Below are positions 34,321 through 44,317 of a stretch of DNA of 64,000 bases, piece by piece. Each line of letters begins with the position of its first letter. Positions within the stretch are counted from its first letter, which is position 1. The position numbers and the translations under genes were made by a program. Source of the stretch: Alkaliphilus transvaalensis ATCC 700919 (lineage in GTDB: Bacteria > Bacillota > Clostridia > Peptostreptococcales > Natronincolaceae); NCBI RefSeq assembly GCF_000621485.1, contig NZ_KK211286.1:186001-250000 (forward strand), read 5' to 3'. The notes under the pieces are model-generated. The model worked only from the letters and a program-made list of their open reading frames with translations, was not told the DNA's origin and made no database searches.

Positions 34321-35673
34321 ATGGATATTAATAGTTTGCAAAAAGCTTTAACAAATGAGGGCTATCAAGATATTCGGTATGAAACATTAGCAACTACCTC
34401 GATAAAAGTAAAAAATGATGAGGTTAAAGAAGTTAGTGTTACCAATAAAAAAGGTGGCCATGCAAGAGCACTTTTAGGTGGGGCATTTGGTTCCTTTTCA
34501 TTTAATAAGCTAGAGGATGCAAAACAAGCAGTGGAAGAAAGTATAGCATTTAGTAACCAAATACCAGGAAATAAAGAATTGGCAAAGGTGCCTGTTACTG
34601 TAGATAAAGTAATTTTAACACCTATTGTTGATCCAAGGAAAATCTCAATAGACGAGAAAAAAGATCTACTATTACATTATTGTATGCTGGCAGCTGAAGT
34701 TAAAGAAATAGCTGTTGTTGAAGGGGAATACTATGAACAATATTCTCAAAAAGTATTCATTAATAATGAGGGTACTCGAGTTGAACAGGAACAATTAATC
34801 TGTGGGTTTGCTTTTTCCATGACGTCTAAAAGAGATGGTTTAACGCAACAAACAAGACTTGCCTTTGGTGGAAATGATAGTTTTGAAGATATGTACAATA
34901 AAGATAAAGAAGTTCTAGAGAAGGCAGAACAAACTGTGGCACTTCTTTCTGCTACACCGATAAAGGGTGGAAAGTACGATGTTATTTTGGATCATGAGGT
35001 TGGTGGACTATTTATCCATGAAGCCTTTGGACACTTAAGTGAAGCTGATAATCTTCTTAGAAGTGATGCATTAAAGGAGACAATGGAGTTAGGCAGGGTA
35101 TTTGCAAGCCCTATTCTAAATGTAATAGATGATCCTGGAATGGAAGGGTATCCTGGAAGCTATATCTACGACGATGAAGGTGTTAGAGGTAAAAAAACCT
35201 ACTTAATTAAAGAGGGCCTTCTTACAGGAAGACTGCATTCAAGGGAGACGGCAAGCCATGTTGGGGAAGAACCTACTGGGCATTCAAGAGCTAAAAACTA
35301 TGAATTTAGTCCAATTGTTCGAATGGGGAATATCTATATAGACAAAGGTCCAAATTCCTTAGAAGAAATGATAAAAGCAACAGAAAGAGGATTATATCTC
35401 TTTGGTTCGGCAGGAGGACAAACTTCTGGCGAAATGTTTACTTTTGCTGTGCAAGGTGGATATATCATAGAGAAGGGCGAAATTAAAGGGATGGTTAGGG
35501 ATCTTGTACTAACAGGTAATCTGTTTACTACCCTAAAAAATATTGATATGATTGGTGATGATTTAAATATGAGAAAAAGAGGTGGTTGTGGTAAAAATGG
35601 ACAGATCCTTATTGGCTCTGGAAATGGATCACCTTTTATTAGAATAAAATCTATGGCAGTAGGAGGGAAGTAA
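34321..35673 (+). CDS. tldD: TldD metalloprotease
   Basis: A 450-residue TldD. The active-site HEAFGH (HExxxH) is at about residue 237-242 in GLFIHEAFGHLSEADN, with the following zinc-ligand Cys region near MRKRGGCGKNGQ at the C-terminus. TldD forms a heterodimeric protease with TldE that degrades unfolded peptides and matures some modified peptides (microcin B17 in E. coli) and acts on CcdA. Strong AAAGGAGGGAG site before the ATG; TldE begins 1 nt after the stop, a clear operon. Confidence 0.93.
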   Translation: MDINSLQKALTNEGYQDIRYETLATTSIKVKNDEVKEVSVTNKKGGHARALLGGAFGSFSFNKLEDAKQAVEESIAFSNQIPGNKELAKVPVTVDKVILTPIVDPRKISIDEKKDLLLHYCMLAAEVKEIAVVEGEYYEQYSQKVFINNEGTRVEQEQLICGFAFSMTSKRDGLTQQTRLAFGGNDSFEDMYNKDKEVLEKAEQTVALLSATPIKGGKYDVILDHEVGGLFIHEAFGHLSEADNLLRSDALKETMELGRVFASPILNVIDDPGMEGYPGSYIYDDEGVRGKKTYLIKEGLLTGRLHSRETASHVGEEPTGHSRAKNYEFSPIVRMGNIYIDKGPNSLEEMIKATERGLYLFGSAGGQTSGEMFTFAVQGGYIIEKGEIKGMVRDLVLTGNLFTTLKNIDMIGDDLNMRKRGGCGKNGQILIGSGNGSPFIRIKSMAVGGK

Positions 35674-35674
35674 A

Positions 35675-36994
35675 ATGAGAAATCTTTTTGAGAATATCGT
35701 AGAAAGATGTGATGAAGCAGAGCTTTATAAGGTAGAAAATTACAGTACAGGACTAAGTATTTTAAATGGTGGCATCCAATCGGTAAAAGGGTCTAAAACT
35801 CTAGGATTAGCCCTAAGAATTAACAAAGATGGAAGATATGGAAGTGCAGTTGCCACCTCCCTAGATGATGAGTCAATTATAGAAAGAGCTATTTTATCCA
35901 GTCAATATCAAAAGGAGGAAACTCTCAAATTTAAAAACCTCCCAGTCGAAGATGTAAAATGCTATGATGAAAAATTAGCTAGCATGTCTGCAGAAGAACT
36001 AACGACGGAGGGTTTAAGAATATTAGATTTATTTAAATCAATTGATGAGTCTATTATCCCAGATGTTCAGATTAATCGTTCAGTACAGGAAATCCACATA
36101 ATTAATACCAGCGGTTTTGACCACAGCTATAACAGAACACAATATGAAGTTAGAGTGATGACCAAATCTAAAGAAGGCTTTATGGAAGTGAACTCCTCTA
36201 TATTCTCAGCTAATTTTAGAGCATTTACTAAAGAGGAAGTAGCGGCCATCATTAAGAAACATAAAATCAGCCAAAATAGAGTTAATGTTCCCACAGGCAA
36301 AATGCCAGTTGTATTTAGTGGTAATGCGATGGGCTCCTTAATGACACGATTATTATCGGGGGTGAATGCTGGTAATGTCATTAAAAAAGTCTCTCCTTTA
36401 GAAAATAAAATTGGTGAAAGAATTGCTTCAGAGGTTATAACAATAAAGGATCATGGAAAATTAGAAAATGGTTTTGCCAGTTGTCCATTTGATGACGAGG
36501 GAATACCCACTAATGAAACTGTCCTTGTGGAAAAGGGTATTTTAAAGAACTACCTTGTTTCTGTATCGGGAGAAGAGAAGTTAAACATGAAAGCTACAGG
36601 TAATGCATTTAAAAGAACTATGTTTTCTAATGATATCGAAGATCAACCTGCTATTGATAGTAGCAACTTCTTAATTGAAGGCACCAATCAGCTTGCCGAT
36701 GATGAATTAATTAAAAATATTAAAAAGGGAATATATATAGATTCGGTAATGGGAACCCATACGGGTAATATTCCAGCTGGAGAATATTCCTTAAACATTG
36801 GCTGCGGATACTTAATCGAAGATGGCAAATTAGTTGGAAAGGTTATGGATACAATGGTTTCTGGGAATATCTATGAAGACTTAATGAAGATAGAAGCAGT
36901 AGGAACAAAGCTTGAACCAATGGGGGTTATATTCTATACCATGGGCTATTCACCTGCTATATTATTTAATGGACTTAGTGTAGTTGGTAGCTAA
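35675..36994 (+). CDS. tldE: TldE (PmbA) subunit
   Basis: A 439-residue non-catalytic partner of TldD, lacking an HExxxH motif as expected. It has SVQEIHIINTSGFDHSYNR-type central sheet motifs and the C-terminal SGNIYEDLMKIEAVG match to PmbA. It lines the interior of the TldD/E heterodimer where the extended peptide binds. AGTAGGAGGGAAG, within the end of tldD, is its ribosome-binding site, so expression is coupled. No modified-peptide precursor gene is visible nearby. Confidence 0.92.
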   Translation: MRNLFENIVERCDEAELYKVENYSTGLSILNGGIQSVKGSKTLGLALRINKDGRYGSAVATSLDDESIIERAILSSQYQKEETLKFKNLPVEDVKCYDEKLASMSAEELTTEGLRILDLFKSIDESIIPDVQINRSVQEIHIINTSGFDHSYNRTQYEVRVMTKSKEGFMEVNSSIFSANFRAFTKEEVAAIIKKHKISQNRVNVPTGKMPVVFSGNAMGSLMTRLLSGVNAGNVIKKVSPLENKIGERIASEVITIKDHGKLENGFASCPFDDEGIPTNETVLVEKGILKNYLVSVSGEEKLNMKATGNAFKRTMFSNDIEDQPAIDSSNFLIEGTNQLADDELIKNIKKGIYIDSVMGTHTGNIPAGEYSLNIGCGYLIEDGKLVGKVMDTMVSGNIYEDLMKIEAVGTKLEPMGVIFYTMGYSPAILFNGLSVVGS

Positions 36995-37328
36995 AAAAGT
37001 GAAATAAGAAAAATGATAAGAAGGATTACAGATAAGATAAGAATATACTACATAAAATGCGAATTACTTTAGAGCTACACAAAGATTTGAATAGAAGTCA
37101 ATAAATCTAAATAAATTTAAATAAATCTATATAAATTTAAATTCAAAAACAGTCAATATTACTATCAGGATGTAATAGGGGCTGTTTTTTTGTTTAGACT
37201 TCTATTTTTGTAATAAATTCTGGACTTTAGCATGATATTTAAAAAAAGAGAAATAATAAAATTTAAGTGGACTAACAAAAAATACTAATCTATATAGGTC
37301 CTTCAAAAAGATTTAAAGGAGGTTAAAC
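36995..37328. other. 334-bp intergenic region
   Basis: It holds AT-rich direct repeats (AATAAATCTA and AATAAATTTA units at 37098-37145), a weak terminator at 37147-37195 and the ribosome-binding site of the PFOR gene. No promoter is clear enough to mark. Confidence 0.45.
37147..37195 (+). terminator. weak terminator after tldE
   Basis: AACAGTC...GGCTGTT outer arms with TATTA/TAATA inner pairing, followed by TTTTTTTG. Confidence 0.45.
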
Positions 37329-40300
37329 ATGACTAAGAAAATGAAAACAATGGATGGGAATGAGGCTGCAGCATATATCTCCTATGCCTTTACCGATGTA
37401 GCAGCCATTTATCCCATTACCCCTTCTACACCAATGGCAGAAGGGGTTGACGAATGGGCTGCCCATGGAAAGAAAAATTTATTTGGCCAGCCAGTAAGAG
37501 TTGTAGAGTTACAATCAGAAGCAGGAGCAGCAGGCACAGTTCATGGTTCACTCCAAGGTGGGGCATTAACAACAACCTATACTGCATCCCAAGGGCTTTT
37601 ATTAATGATCCCTAATATGTATAAAATGGTGGGGGAACTATTACCTGCTGTATTCCATGTAAGTGCACGGGCAGTTGCAGCTCAAGCCCTATCTATCTTT
37701 GGAGATCATCAAGATGTTATGGCTACGAGGCAAACAGGTTTTGCCCTCATGGCTACTAGTAGTGTGCAAGAGGTTATGGACTTAGCAGGAGTTGCCCATT
37801 TGGCTGCAATCAAATCTAGGGTTCCCTTCCTTCACTTTTTTGATGGTTTTAGAACTTCCCATGAATATCAAAAAGTTGAGGTAATGGACTATCAAGACTT
37901 AGAAAAGCTTCTAGATTATCAAGCAATTAAGGCATTTAGAGATCGAGCATTAAATCCTGAACATCCAGTAGCGAGAGGGACAGCTCAAAATCCTGATATT
38001 TATTTCCAAGGAAGAGAAGTAGCTAACCCATATTTTGAAGCCGTACCAGATATAGTAGAAAACTATATGCAAGAAATTAATAAAATAACTGGAAGAGAGT
38101 ATCACCCCTTTACATACTATGGGGCAAAGGATGCAGAAAATATTATCATTGCAATGGGCTCTGTTTGTGATACCATCGAAGAGACAATAGATTATTTAAC
38201 TTCTAAAGGTGAAAAAATAGGGCTTCTAAAAGTGCATCTCTACAGACCCTTCTCAGCTAAGTATTTCTTCAATGTGTTCCCAAAAACTGTGAAGAAGATT
38301 GCAGTATTAGATAGAACTAAGGAACCAGGGTCCTTAGGAGAGCCTTTATATGAAGATGTTAGAAATCTATTCTATGGAAGAGACGAGCAACCAATTATTG
38401 TAGGAGGAAGATATGGCTTAGGCTCTAAAGATACTAGACCATCTCAAATTTTAGCTGTATTTAAAAATTTAAAGGCAAGTCAACCAAAAGATCAGTTTAC
38501 CATCGGGATTGTAGATGATGTATCAAATACCTCTTTACCAGAAGAAGAGATCATTGAAACTTCAGCAGAGGGAACCATTCAATGTATGTTCTGGGGATTA
38601 GGTTCTGATGGAACAGTTGGGGCTAATAAAACAGCCATTAAAATTATAGGAGACAAAACCAACTTATATGCCCAAGGCTATTTCTCCTACGATAGCAAGA
38701 AATCCGGAGGGACTACAATTTCCCATCTTCGCTTTGGAAAAGAACCCATCAGATCACCATATTTAGTTTACAGTGCAGATTACGTAGCTTGTCACAATAA
38801 ATCTTATTTATATCTTTATGATTTATTAAAAGGTATGAAGAAAAACGGAACCTTTGTATTAAATTGTCCATGGACTAAAGAAGAATTAGAGGAAAAATTA
38901 CCTGCTTCAATAAAAAGAGCATTGGCAGAAAAAAATGCAGATTTTTATATAATTGATGCTATTAAAATAGCTCAAGAAATTGGGTTAGGTGGAAGAATTA
39001 ATATGATTATGCAGGCTGCCTTCTTTAAGTTATCTAAAGTAATTCCAATTGATGAAGCTGTAAGTTACTTAAAGGAAGCAATAGAAGATACCTATGGTAA
39101 AAAAGGTGAAGAAATAGTTGAGATGAATGTACAGGCTGTAGATGGTGGTATTAAAGGTTTAATCAAAGTAGAGGTACCAGATAACTGGGCAGATGTTAAG
39201 GATGAGGCCAGAGTCATTAAGGAAGTACCAGACTTCATTAGAGAGATTCAATGGCCCATGGCTAAAGCTGAGGGAGATGAACTGCCAGTAAGTGCATTTA
39301 AAGGAATGGAAGATGGTACTTTCCCACTAGGCACCACTGCCTATGAAAAACGGGGCATTGCTGTTATGATTCCTCAATGGCAGACCGATAAATGTATTCA
39401 ATGTAATCAATGTTCTTATATTTGTCCCCATGCTGTTATAAGACCTTTCCTGCTTAATGATGAAGAGATGAAAACTAAACCAGAAACCTTTGAGACGAAA
39501 AAGGCTATTGGTAAAGGGTTAGAAAACTATCACTATCGCATTCAGATTACACCTTTAGATTGTACAGGATGTTCAAATTGTGCTGATATATGTCCTGCTC
39601 CAGGTAAGGCTCTAGTAATGGTTAATGCTGAAGAAGAAACCCTTAGACAAGCTGAAAACTGGGAATATGCTGCTAATAATCTTCCCTATAGAGATGATCT
39701 AATGGATAAGTTTAGTGTCAAAGGTAGTCAATTTGCCCAACCACTATTAGAATTCTCTGGAGCCTGTGCTGGATGTGGTGAGACGGCTTATGTCAAATTA
39801 TTAACTCAGTTATTTGGTGATCGAATGATGATTGCCAATGCAACAGGATGTTCATCAATTTGGGGAGCCAGCTCATCTTCTGTAGCCTATGCTACTAAGC
39901 CCTGTGGAAGAGGTCCCTCTTGGTCAAATTCGTTATTTGAAGATAATGCAGAGTATGGTTATGGCATGTATTTGGCTGTTAAGCAGATGAGGGCAAGGTT
40001 AGCTCACATAATGAAAGAAGCCATTAACTCAGATTTAGATGAAGAATGTAAAGATGCCTGTAGAGATTGGTTAGAGAACATGGAAGACGGAGAGGCTTCT
40101 AAAGAAGCGTCTATCAAACTGTACAAACTGTTAAAAGAGCATGATCATAAGGATAATCCAATTGTTAAAGAAATCTTAGAGAAGAAAGATTATTTAACTA
40201 AAAAATCTGTATGGGCAATTGGTGGCGATGGTTGGGCTTATGATATTGGTTATGGTGGTCTAGACCATGTCCTTGCATCAGGAGAAGATATCAATCTATT

Positions 40301-40859
40301 GGTAATGGATACAGAAATCTATTCTAATACCGGTGGACAATCTTCAAAATCTACACCAACAGCTGCCGTTGCAAAGTTTGCCGCCGGAGGAAAAAGAATA
40401 AGAAAGAAAGACTTAGGTTTAATGGCTACGACTTATGGTTATGTATATGTGGCTCAGATTTCGATGGGGGCAAATATGAATCATGTAGTTAAGGTAATGA
40501 AAGAGGCTGAAGCCTACAACGGACCTTCATTAATTATCTGTTACGCACCATGTGTAAGTCATGGAATAAAAACTGGAATGGGAACAAGTGTCGCCCAAGA
40601 AAGGAAGGCAGTTGAAGCTGGCTATTGGCATTTATATCGTTATAATCCAATGCTTAAAGCTGAAGGGAAGAATCCATTCATTTTAGATTCTAAAGAGCCG
40701 AAGGGATCCTTTAGAGAGTTCTTAGAAAGTGAAATTAGGTACTCACAAATTATGAATGTCTTCCCAGAAGTTGCGGATGAGTTATTTAATGAAGCGGAGA
40801 GTAACGCAAAAGAAAGATATGACAATTATAGGAGATATGCAGAAATGAAATTTGAGTAG
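37329..40859 (+). CDS. nifJ: pyruvate:ferredoxin (flavodoxin) oxidoreductase
   Basis: A 1176-residue single-chain PFOR with all domains in order: N-terminal TPP-pyrimidine domain (AYISYAFTDVAAIYPITPSTP in part), transketolase-like domain II, gamma domain (GLGSDGTVGANKTAIK), the 2x4Fe-4S ferredoxin insert (CIQCNQCSYICP, CTGCSNCADICP), and the TPP-binding domain with proximal cluster Cys (GACAGCGETAY, ATGCSS) and GDGWAYDIGYGG. It oxidises pyruvate to acetyl-CoA and CO2, reducing ferredoxin, the central step of clostridial fermentation. AAGGAGG precedes the ATG. Monocistronic with a perfect terminator. Confidence 0.97.
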   Translation: MTKKMKTMDGNEAAAYISYAFTDVAAIYPITPSTPMAEGVDEWAAHGKKNLFGQPVRVVELQSEAGAAGTVHGSLQGGALTTTYTASQGLLLMIPNMYKMVGELLPAVFHVSARAVAAQALSIFGDHQDVMATRQTGFALMATSSVQEVMDLAGVAHLAAIKSRVPFLHFFDGFRTSHEYQKVEVMDYQDLEKLLDYQAIKAFRDRALNPEHPVARGTAQNPDIYFQGREVANPYFEAVPDIVENYMQEINKITGREYHPFTYYGAKDAENIIIAMGSVCDTIEETIDYLTSKGEKIGLLKVHLYRPFSAKYFFNVFPKTVKKIAVLDRTKEPGSLGEPLYEDVRNLFYGRDEQPIIVGGRYGLGSKDTRPSQILAVFKNLKASQPKDQFTIGIVDDVSNTSLPEEEIIETSAEGTIQCMFWGLGSDGTVGANKTAIKIIGDKTNLYAQGYFSYDSKKSGGTTISHLRFGKEPIRSPYLVYSADYVACHNKSYLYLYDLLKGMKKNGTFVLNCPWTKEELEEKLPASIKRALAEKNADFYIIDAIKIAQEIGLGGRINMIMQAAFFKLSKVIPIDEAVSYLKEAIEDTYGKKGEEIVEMNVQAVDGGIKGLIKVEVPDNWADVKDEARVIKEVPDFIREIQWPMAKAEGDELPVSAFKGMEDGTFPLGTTAYEKRGIAVMIPQWQTDKCIQCNQCSYICPHAVIRPFLLNDEEMKTKPETFETKKAIGKGLENYHYRIQITPLDCTGCSNCADICPAPGKALVMVNAEEETLRQAENWEYAANNLPYRDDLMDKFSVKGSQFAQPLLEFSGACAGCGETAYVKLLTQLFGDRMMIANATGCSSIWGASSSSVAYATKPCGRGPSWSNSLFEDNAEYGYGMYLAVKQMRARLAHIMKEAINSDLDEECKDACRDWLENMEDGEASKEASIKLYKLLKEHDHKDNPIVKEILEKKDYLTKKSVWAIGGDGWAYDIGYGGLDHVLASGEDINLLVMDTEIYSNTGGQSSKSTPTAAVAKFAAGGKRIRKKDLGLMATTYGYVYVAQISMGANMNHVVKVMKEAEAYNGPSLIICYAPCVSHGIKTGMGTSVAQERKAVEAGYWHLYRYNPMLKAEGKNPFILDSKEPKGSFREFLESEIRYSQIMNVFPEVADELFNEAESNAKERYDNYRRYAEMKFE

Positions 40860-40892
40860 TATATAACAGGTCTGTCTAAAATTTTCAATTAA

Positions 40893-40910
40893 TGGAGGGA
40901 ATTGCACAAT
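40893..40910 (+). repeat. dispersed TIR repeat, end fragment (R10)
   Basis: TGGAGGGAATTGCACAAT, a short 5' end match of the repeat family, abutting the PFOR terminator. Confidence 0.4.
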
Positions 40911-40916
40911 GAAACT

Positions 40917-40947
40917 TTAAAAGAAGGGGCCTAATCCCCTTCTTTTA
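40917..40947. terminator. bidirectional terminator between PFOR and DUF3787 genes
   Basis: AAAAGAAGGGG and CCCCTTCTTTT arms around CCTAAT; perfect pairing with T and A runs at each side. Confidence 0.85.
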
Positions 40948-40967
40948 GGTTTCATATTTTTTTTGCT

Positions 40968-41135
40968 TTATTTTTGATTAGTATCAACATATTCTTTCGC
41001 ATTTTTTACTTGAACCTCACTAGGGATGGGAACCCTAGAAACAGGCTTTAAATCTTCAATGTTAGCCCATGCAGCAGTATCATGTTTTTCTACTGGTTCA
41101 CCCATGTGTCTAGCTTTAAAATTGTTTTTTGTCAT
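40968..41135 (-). CDS. DUF3787 small protein
   Basis: A 55-residue open frame I translated by hand: it begins MTKNNFKARHMGEPVEKHDT and includes AAWANIEDLKPVSRVPIPS before VQVKNAKEYVDTNQK. The EKHDTAAWANIE and VSRVPIPSE motifs match what I recall as DUF3787, a family of about 55 residues limited to Clostridia, with no known function. AAAGGAG lies 8 nt before the ATG, and it shares a bidirectional terminator with PFOR. It is below the usual length cut-off and easily missed. Confidence 0.8.
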   Translation of the reverse strand: MTKNNFKARHMGEPVEKHDTAAWANIEDLKPVSRVPIPSEVQVKNAKEYVDTNQK

Positions 41136-41313
41136 TTTATCACACTCCTTTATATTATTATTTTCAAAGTCTCTGGGTTATATTTAACAAGAATAATATC
41201 CCAATAGATGAAATTAACTTCAATTTTTATTACAAAACATGTATAATAGAAAAGAATTAAATTAGATAAAATAAAGTTAATAACTGTTTTTAAGAACCAC
41301 CCAATAATTTACC

Positions 41314-41397
41314 TGAGAAATTGCATAACTAAAACATTAATAATTTGTTTCGATTGATGCATTAATATTATCTATCACTAATTTTGCAATTTCCTCA
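41314..41397 (+). repeat. dispersed TIR repeat, complete 84-bp copy (R5)
   Basis: It begins TGAGAAATTGCATAA and ends TTTTGCAATTTCCTCA; terminal inverted repeats of 15-16 bp around an AT-rich core, 35 bp before udk. Confidence 0.7.
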
Positions 41398-41433
41398 TCT
41401 ACTAAACGGAGTTACATATAGGAGGCATAAGTA

Positions 41434-42054
41434 ATGAAACAACCAGTTATAATTGGAATTGCAGGAGGGACAGGCTCAGGAAAAACAACCTTAGCTAAAA
41501 AGCTTAAAGATGATTTTCAAAATGACCTATTACTCCTTTGTCAAGATTATTATTATCGATCCTTTGAAAATCTATCTTATGAAGAAAGATGTAAGCTAAA
41601 TTTTGACCATCCAAACTCAATTGATACCGACCTACTAATAGATCACATTACAAAACTAAAAAGTTTTAAACCGATAGAAAGGCCAGTGTATTCCTTTGTT
41701 GAGCATGTAAGATTAAAAGAGCTTGTATTTGAAGAACCTAAACCGGTCATTGTAATAGAGGGAATATTAATATTTGAAAATCCAAAGTTAGTGGATCTTA
41801 TGGATATTAAAGTGTTTGTTGATACAGATGCCGATATTCGTTTTGCCAGAAGACTAATACGTGATATTAAAGAGCGGGGGCGTGACATAGACTCTGTAGT
41901 TAACCAATATTTAAATACTGTAAAGCCCATGCATGAAGCCTTTATTGAGCCTAGTAAAAAAAGGGCTGATATCATTATTCCAGAAGGTGGACTTAATAAT
42001 GTTGCATCGTCAATGTTGGTAGATAAAATAAATAGTATATTAAGTAAGTGGTAG
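41434..42054 (+). CDS. udk: uridine kinase
   Basis: A 206-residue P-loop kinase with Walker A GIAGGTGSGKTTLA, the QDYYYRSFENLSYEER substrate loop, NFDHPNSIDTDLL, the VIEGILIF motif and the lid arginines in RFARRLIRDIKERGRD. It phosphorylates uridine and cytidine for pyrimidine salvage. ATAGGAGG precedes the ATG. The family-typical length is kept; a terminator follows. Confidence 0.93.
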   Translation: MKQPVIIGIAGGTGSGKTTLAKKLKDDFQNDLLLLCQDYYYRSFENLSYEERCKLNFDHPNSIDTDLLIDHITKLKSFKPIERPVYSFVEHVRLKELVFEEPKPVIVIEGILIFENPKLVDLMDIKVFVDTDADIRFARRLIRDIKERGRDIDSVVNQYLNTVKPMHEAFIEPSKKRADIIIPEGGLNNVASSMLVDKINSILSKW

Positions 42055-42059
42055 ATATG

Positions 42060-42103
42060 AAAGTAGTCCCATTAAATTAGATGGACTACTTTCTAAGTTT
42101 TTT
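42060..42103 (+). terminator. terminator after udk
   Basis: AAAGTAGTCCCAT with ATGGACTACTTT around TAAATTAG, then TCTAAGTTTTTTA. Confidence 0.65.
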
Positions 42104-42220
42104 ATCCATCTAAAGTGGGTATTATTAAGATATGAGTATAGGTGACTGGAACAAAATTAGTTATTTTACGTCTAATTTATAAGGGAAAGGTAAACCTAAT
42201 CACAAGAGGAGGTTGGTCAT

Positions 42221-43285
42221 ATGAAAAAAATTTTAGCATTACTTATGGTAGTTCTTGTTCTAACCAGTTGTACAGCTACGCCTACCCCTGATCCAAATCA
42301 AGGAGCAGAAGAGTACAGTGTGAAGGACTATTTCCCATTTTTAGAAAATACACATTTAGTCTATCAGGGAATAGGCAATGAATATGCAGAAAAGGAAGTA
42401 TTTTTTGAATTTATTCAGGATCAATATTATCAGATGAAGGTTAGTAACCCTGGTACAACATTGGCACAGGTGTATGAAGTAACCGATACAGAATTAAGGT
42501 TAATTGCATCATATGAAGAAATTTATTTTTCCCATAATTTTATTAATGAAGTAGTTGAAAAAAAGCAACAAGATAATAATAACCACGAAGAAGTTTTACT
42601 GATGAAACCCTTCCAAGAAGGAACTAAGTGGAGTTTATCTGATGGCAGAGAAAGAGAAATTACTGGTGTTAATATCACTATTGAGACACCCCATAAATCA
42701 TATGAAGCCATTGAAGTTACCACAACTAATGATGAAGGCTCTAAATCAATCAATTATTTCGCAGTAGGAGTAGGTTTAGTTAAAACTGTTTTTGATAGTG
42801 GAGAATTTGAAATAGTGACGACATTAGAAGAGGTAGTTACGAATACTCCCTTAGAGCAGCATGTGCGTATATATTATCCAGATTTTTTAAAGGAAAAGAT
42901 CGTTTATACAGAAGAACAAATTCAGCTTCAATCAAATGATCAGATTGAAAGAAAGTTAGAAGAGTTCCTTAAAGAACCACCAGCAGATGAGATCAATGTT
43001 GTTATGGGGGAAAATGCAGTAATAAATGAAATTATCTTCAACCGAGAAGAATGGATGGTTTCGGTAGATTTTAACAGGGCTTTTATTACTGAAATGGTGG
43101 CAGGTGCTTTTTTAGAGAGCCAGATTCTAACCAGTGTAGGTAATACTTTCGGAGACTACTTTAATGTTGAAAAAGTTGTCATTACAATAGATGGGTTACC
43201 CTACGAATCGGGTCATATTTTAATTGAAGAAGGCGAATTCATTACGCCAAGGTTAGATGAAGCAGTACCATATAACCAAGAATAG
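42221..43285 (+). CDS. GerMN-domain lipoprotein
   Basis: A 354-residue exported lipoprotein: signal peptide with lipobox LTSC (Cys17), a beta-rich central region (residues 30-200) without a recognised family, and a C-terminal GerMN domain (about 215-340, HVRIYYPDFLKEKIVYTEEQ at its start and NVEKVVITIDGLPYESG at its end). GerMN proteins are linked to spore formation or germination in Bacillus and to envelope processes in other Firmicutes. AGAGGAGGTTGG precedes the ATG. Confidence 0.8.
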   Translation: MKKILALLMVVLVLTSCTATPTPDPNQGAEEYSVKDYFPFLENTHLVYQGIGNEYAEKEVFFEFIQDQYYQMKVSNPGTTLAQVYEVTDTELRLIASYEEIYFSHNFINEVVEKKQQDNNNHEEVLLMKPFQEGTKWSLSDGREREITGVNITIETPHKSYEAIEVTTTNDEGSKSINYFAVGVGLVKTVFDSGEFEIVTTLEEVVTNTPLEQHVRIYYPDFLKEKIVYTEEQIQLQSNDQIERKLEEFLKEPPADEINVVMGENAVINEIIFNREEWMVSVDFNRAFITEMVAGAFLESQILTSVGNTFGDYFNVEKVVITIDGLPYESGHILIEEGEFITPRLDEAVPYNQE

Positions 43286-43301
43286 TATATTTTATAGAAG
43301 T

Positions 43302-43350
43302 AAGACCATATTAGGTAAAAATCAACTTAATATGGTCTTATCATTTTTTT
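43302..43350. terminator. terminator after the GerMN lipoprotein gene
   Basis: AAGACCATATTA and TAATATGGTCTT arms around a 14-nt loop, followed by ATCATTTTTTT; it may also act for degV on the other strand. Confidence 0.8.
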
Positions 43351-43395
43351 GTTATATTTACATAAAAGTCTAAAAAACAAAGGGTTTATCGTCAA

Positions 43396-44229
43396 TTAAA
43401 ACAATACTGCAATAGCACCAAAACCACCATGACTCCCCATTATTGGGCCAAGTTCACCAATAATGATATTTTTAGGATTAAACAGTGTTTTTATTTGCTG
43501 TTCTATAAAAGAAAGATCAGCTTCAGAAGCCTTCGAATGGAGAATAGATAAAGAACTCTGACTGATGTCCTTTCCAGTTTCTTGAATAAAATCAATAAGT
43601 CGTTTTAATTGTTTTTTTCTTCCCCTAACATTTTCAACCACTTTTAGGCTTCCATCGGGAGCCATTTTTAAGATGGGTTTAATCTGCATTATCTTTGCAA
43701 TGCTACCCTTCCAATTGGAAATTCTTCCTCCCTTAATGACATTATCTAAATTATCGATTGCCACAAAGGATTGCATCGTATGTCTTAATTCCATCAGTTT
43801 TTCTTTAATTTCTTCGAAGGATAAGCCAGCTTCTATAAATTCATGGGCCTTCATAACCTGCAGGCCTGTACCCATACTGACATGTAAGGAATCAATTACT
43901 TCTATTTTACGTTTAATCATTTCCTTTGCAATCATAGCACTTTGATAAGTTCCACTTAAGGCTGAAGAAATGGTTATGCAAAGTATTGAATCTTCAGAGT
44001 CTGACTTATTAAAGGCATTTAAAAAAGCTTGCGGTGATGGTAAAGAAGTTTTAGGCAATAAGTCTGTTGAAGCCATTTTTGAGTAAAAAAGATCATGATC
44101 CATGTCAACCCCATCGGCATAGGCTTCATCACCAAAGGATACATTGAGGGGAACAACTTCAATATTATGCTTTTCAGCAAATTCCAAAGGTAAATCTGTA
44201 CCACTATCTGTTACAAGACGTATTTTCAT
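43396..44229 (-). CDS. DegV family fatty-acid-binding protein
   Basis: A 277-residue DegV protein. The N-terminal VTDSGTDLPLEFAEKHNIEV, the TSLPSPQAFLNAF motif and the conserved CITISSALSGTYQSA are typical; the fold binds one fatty acid and many members act as FakB, the acyl-carrier half of fatty acid kinase. No fakA is nearby, so this one may work with a FakA elsewhere. GGAG lies 7 nt before the ATG. Confidence 0.9.
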   Translation of the reverse strand: MKIRLVTDSGTDLPLEFAEKHNIEVVPLNVSFGDEAYADGVDMDHDLFYSKMASTDLLPKTSLPSPQAFLNAFNKSDSEDSILCITISSALSGTYQSAMIAKEMIKRKIEVIDSLHVSMGTGLQVMKAHEFIEAGLSFEEIKEKLMELRHTMQSFVAIDNLDNVIKGGRISNWKGSIAKIMQIKPILKMAPDGSLKVVENVRGRKKQLKRLIDFIQETGKDISQSSLSILHSKASEADLSFIEQQIKTLFNPKNIIIGELGPIMGSHGGFGAIAVLF

Positions 44230-44317
44230 ATATTGTCTCCAATCCGTTTTTCTTAATTATAAGGGATAAAATTATTTTCGGCAAGAAAATACTTATTTCG
44301 ACAAAAGGGTGATACAG

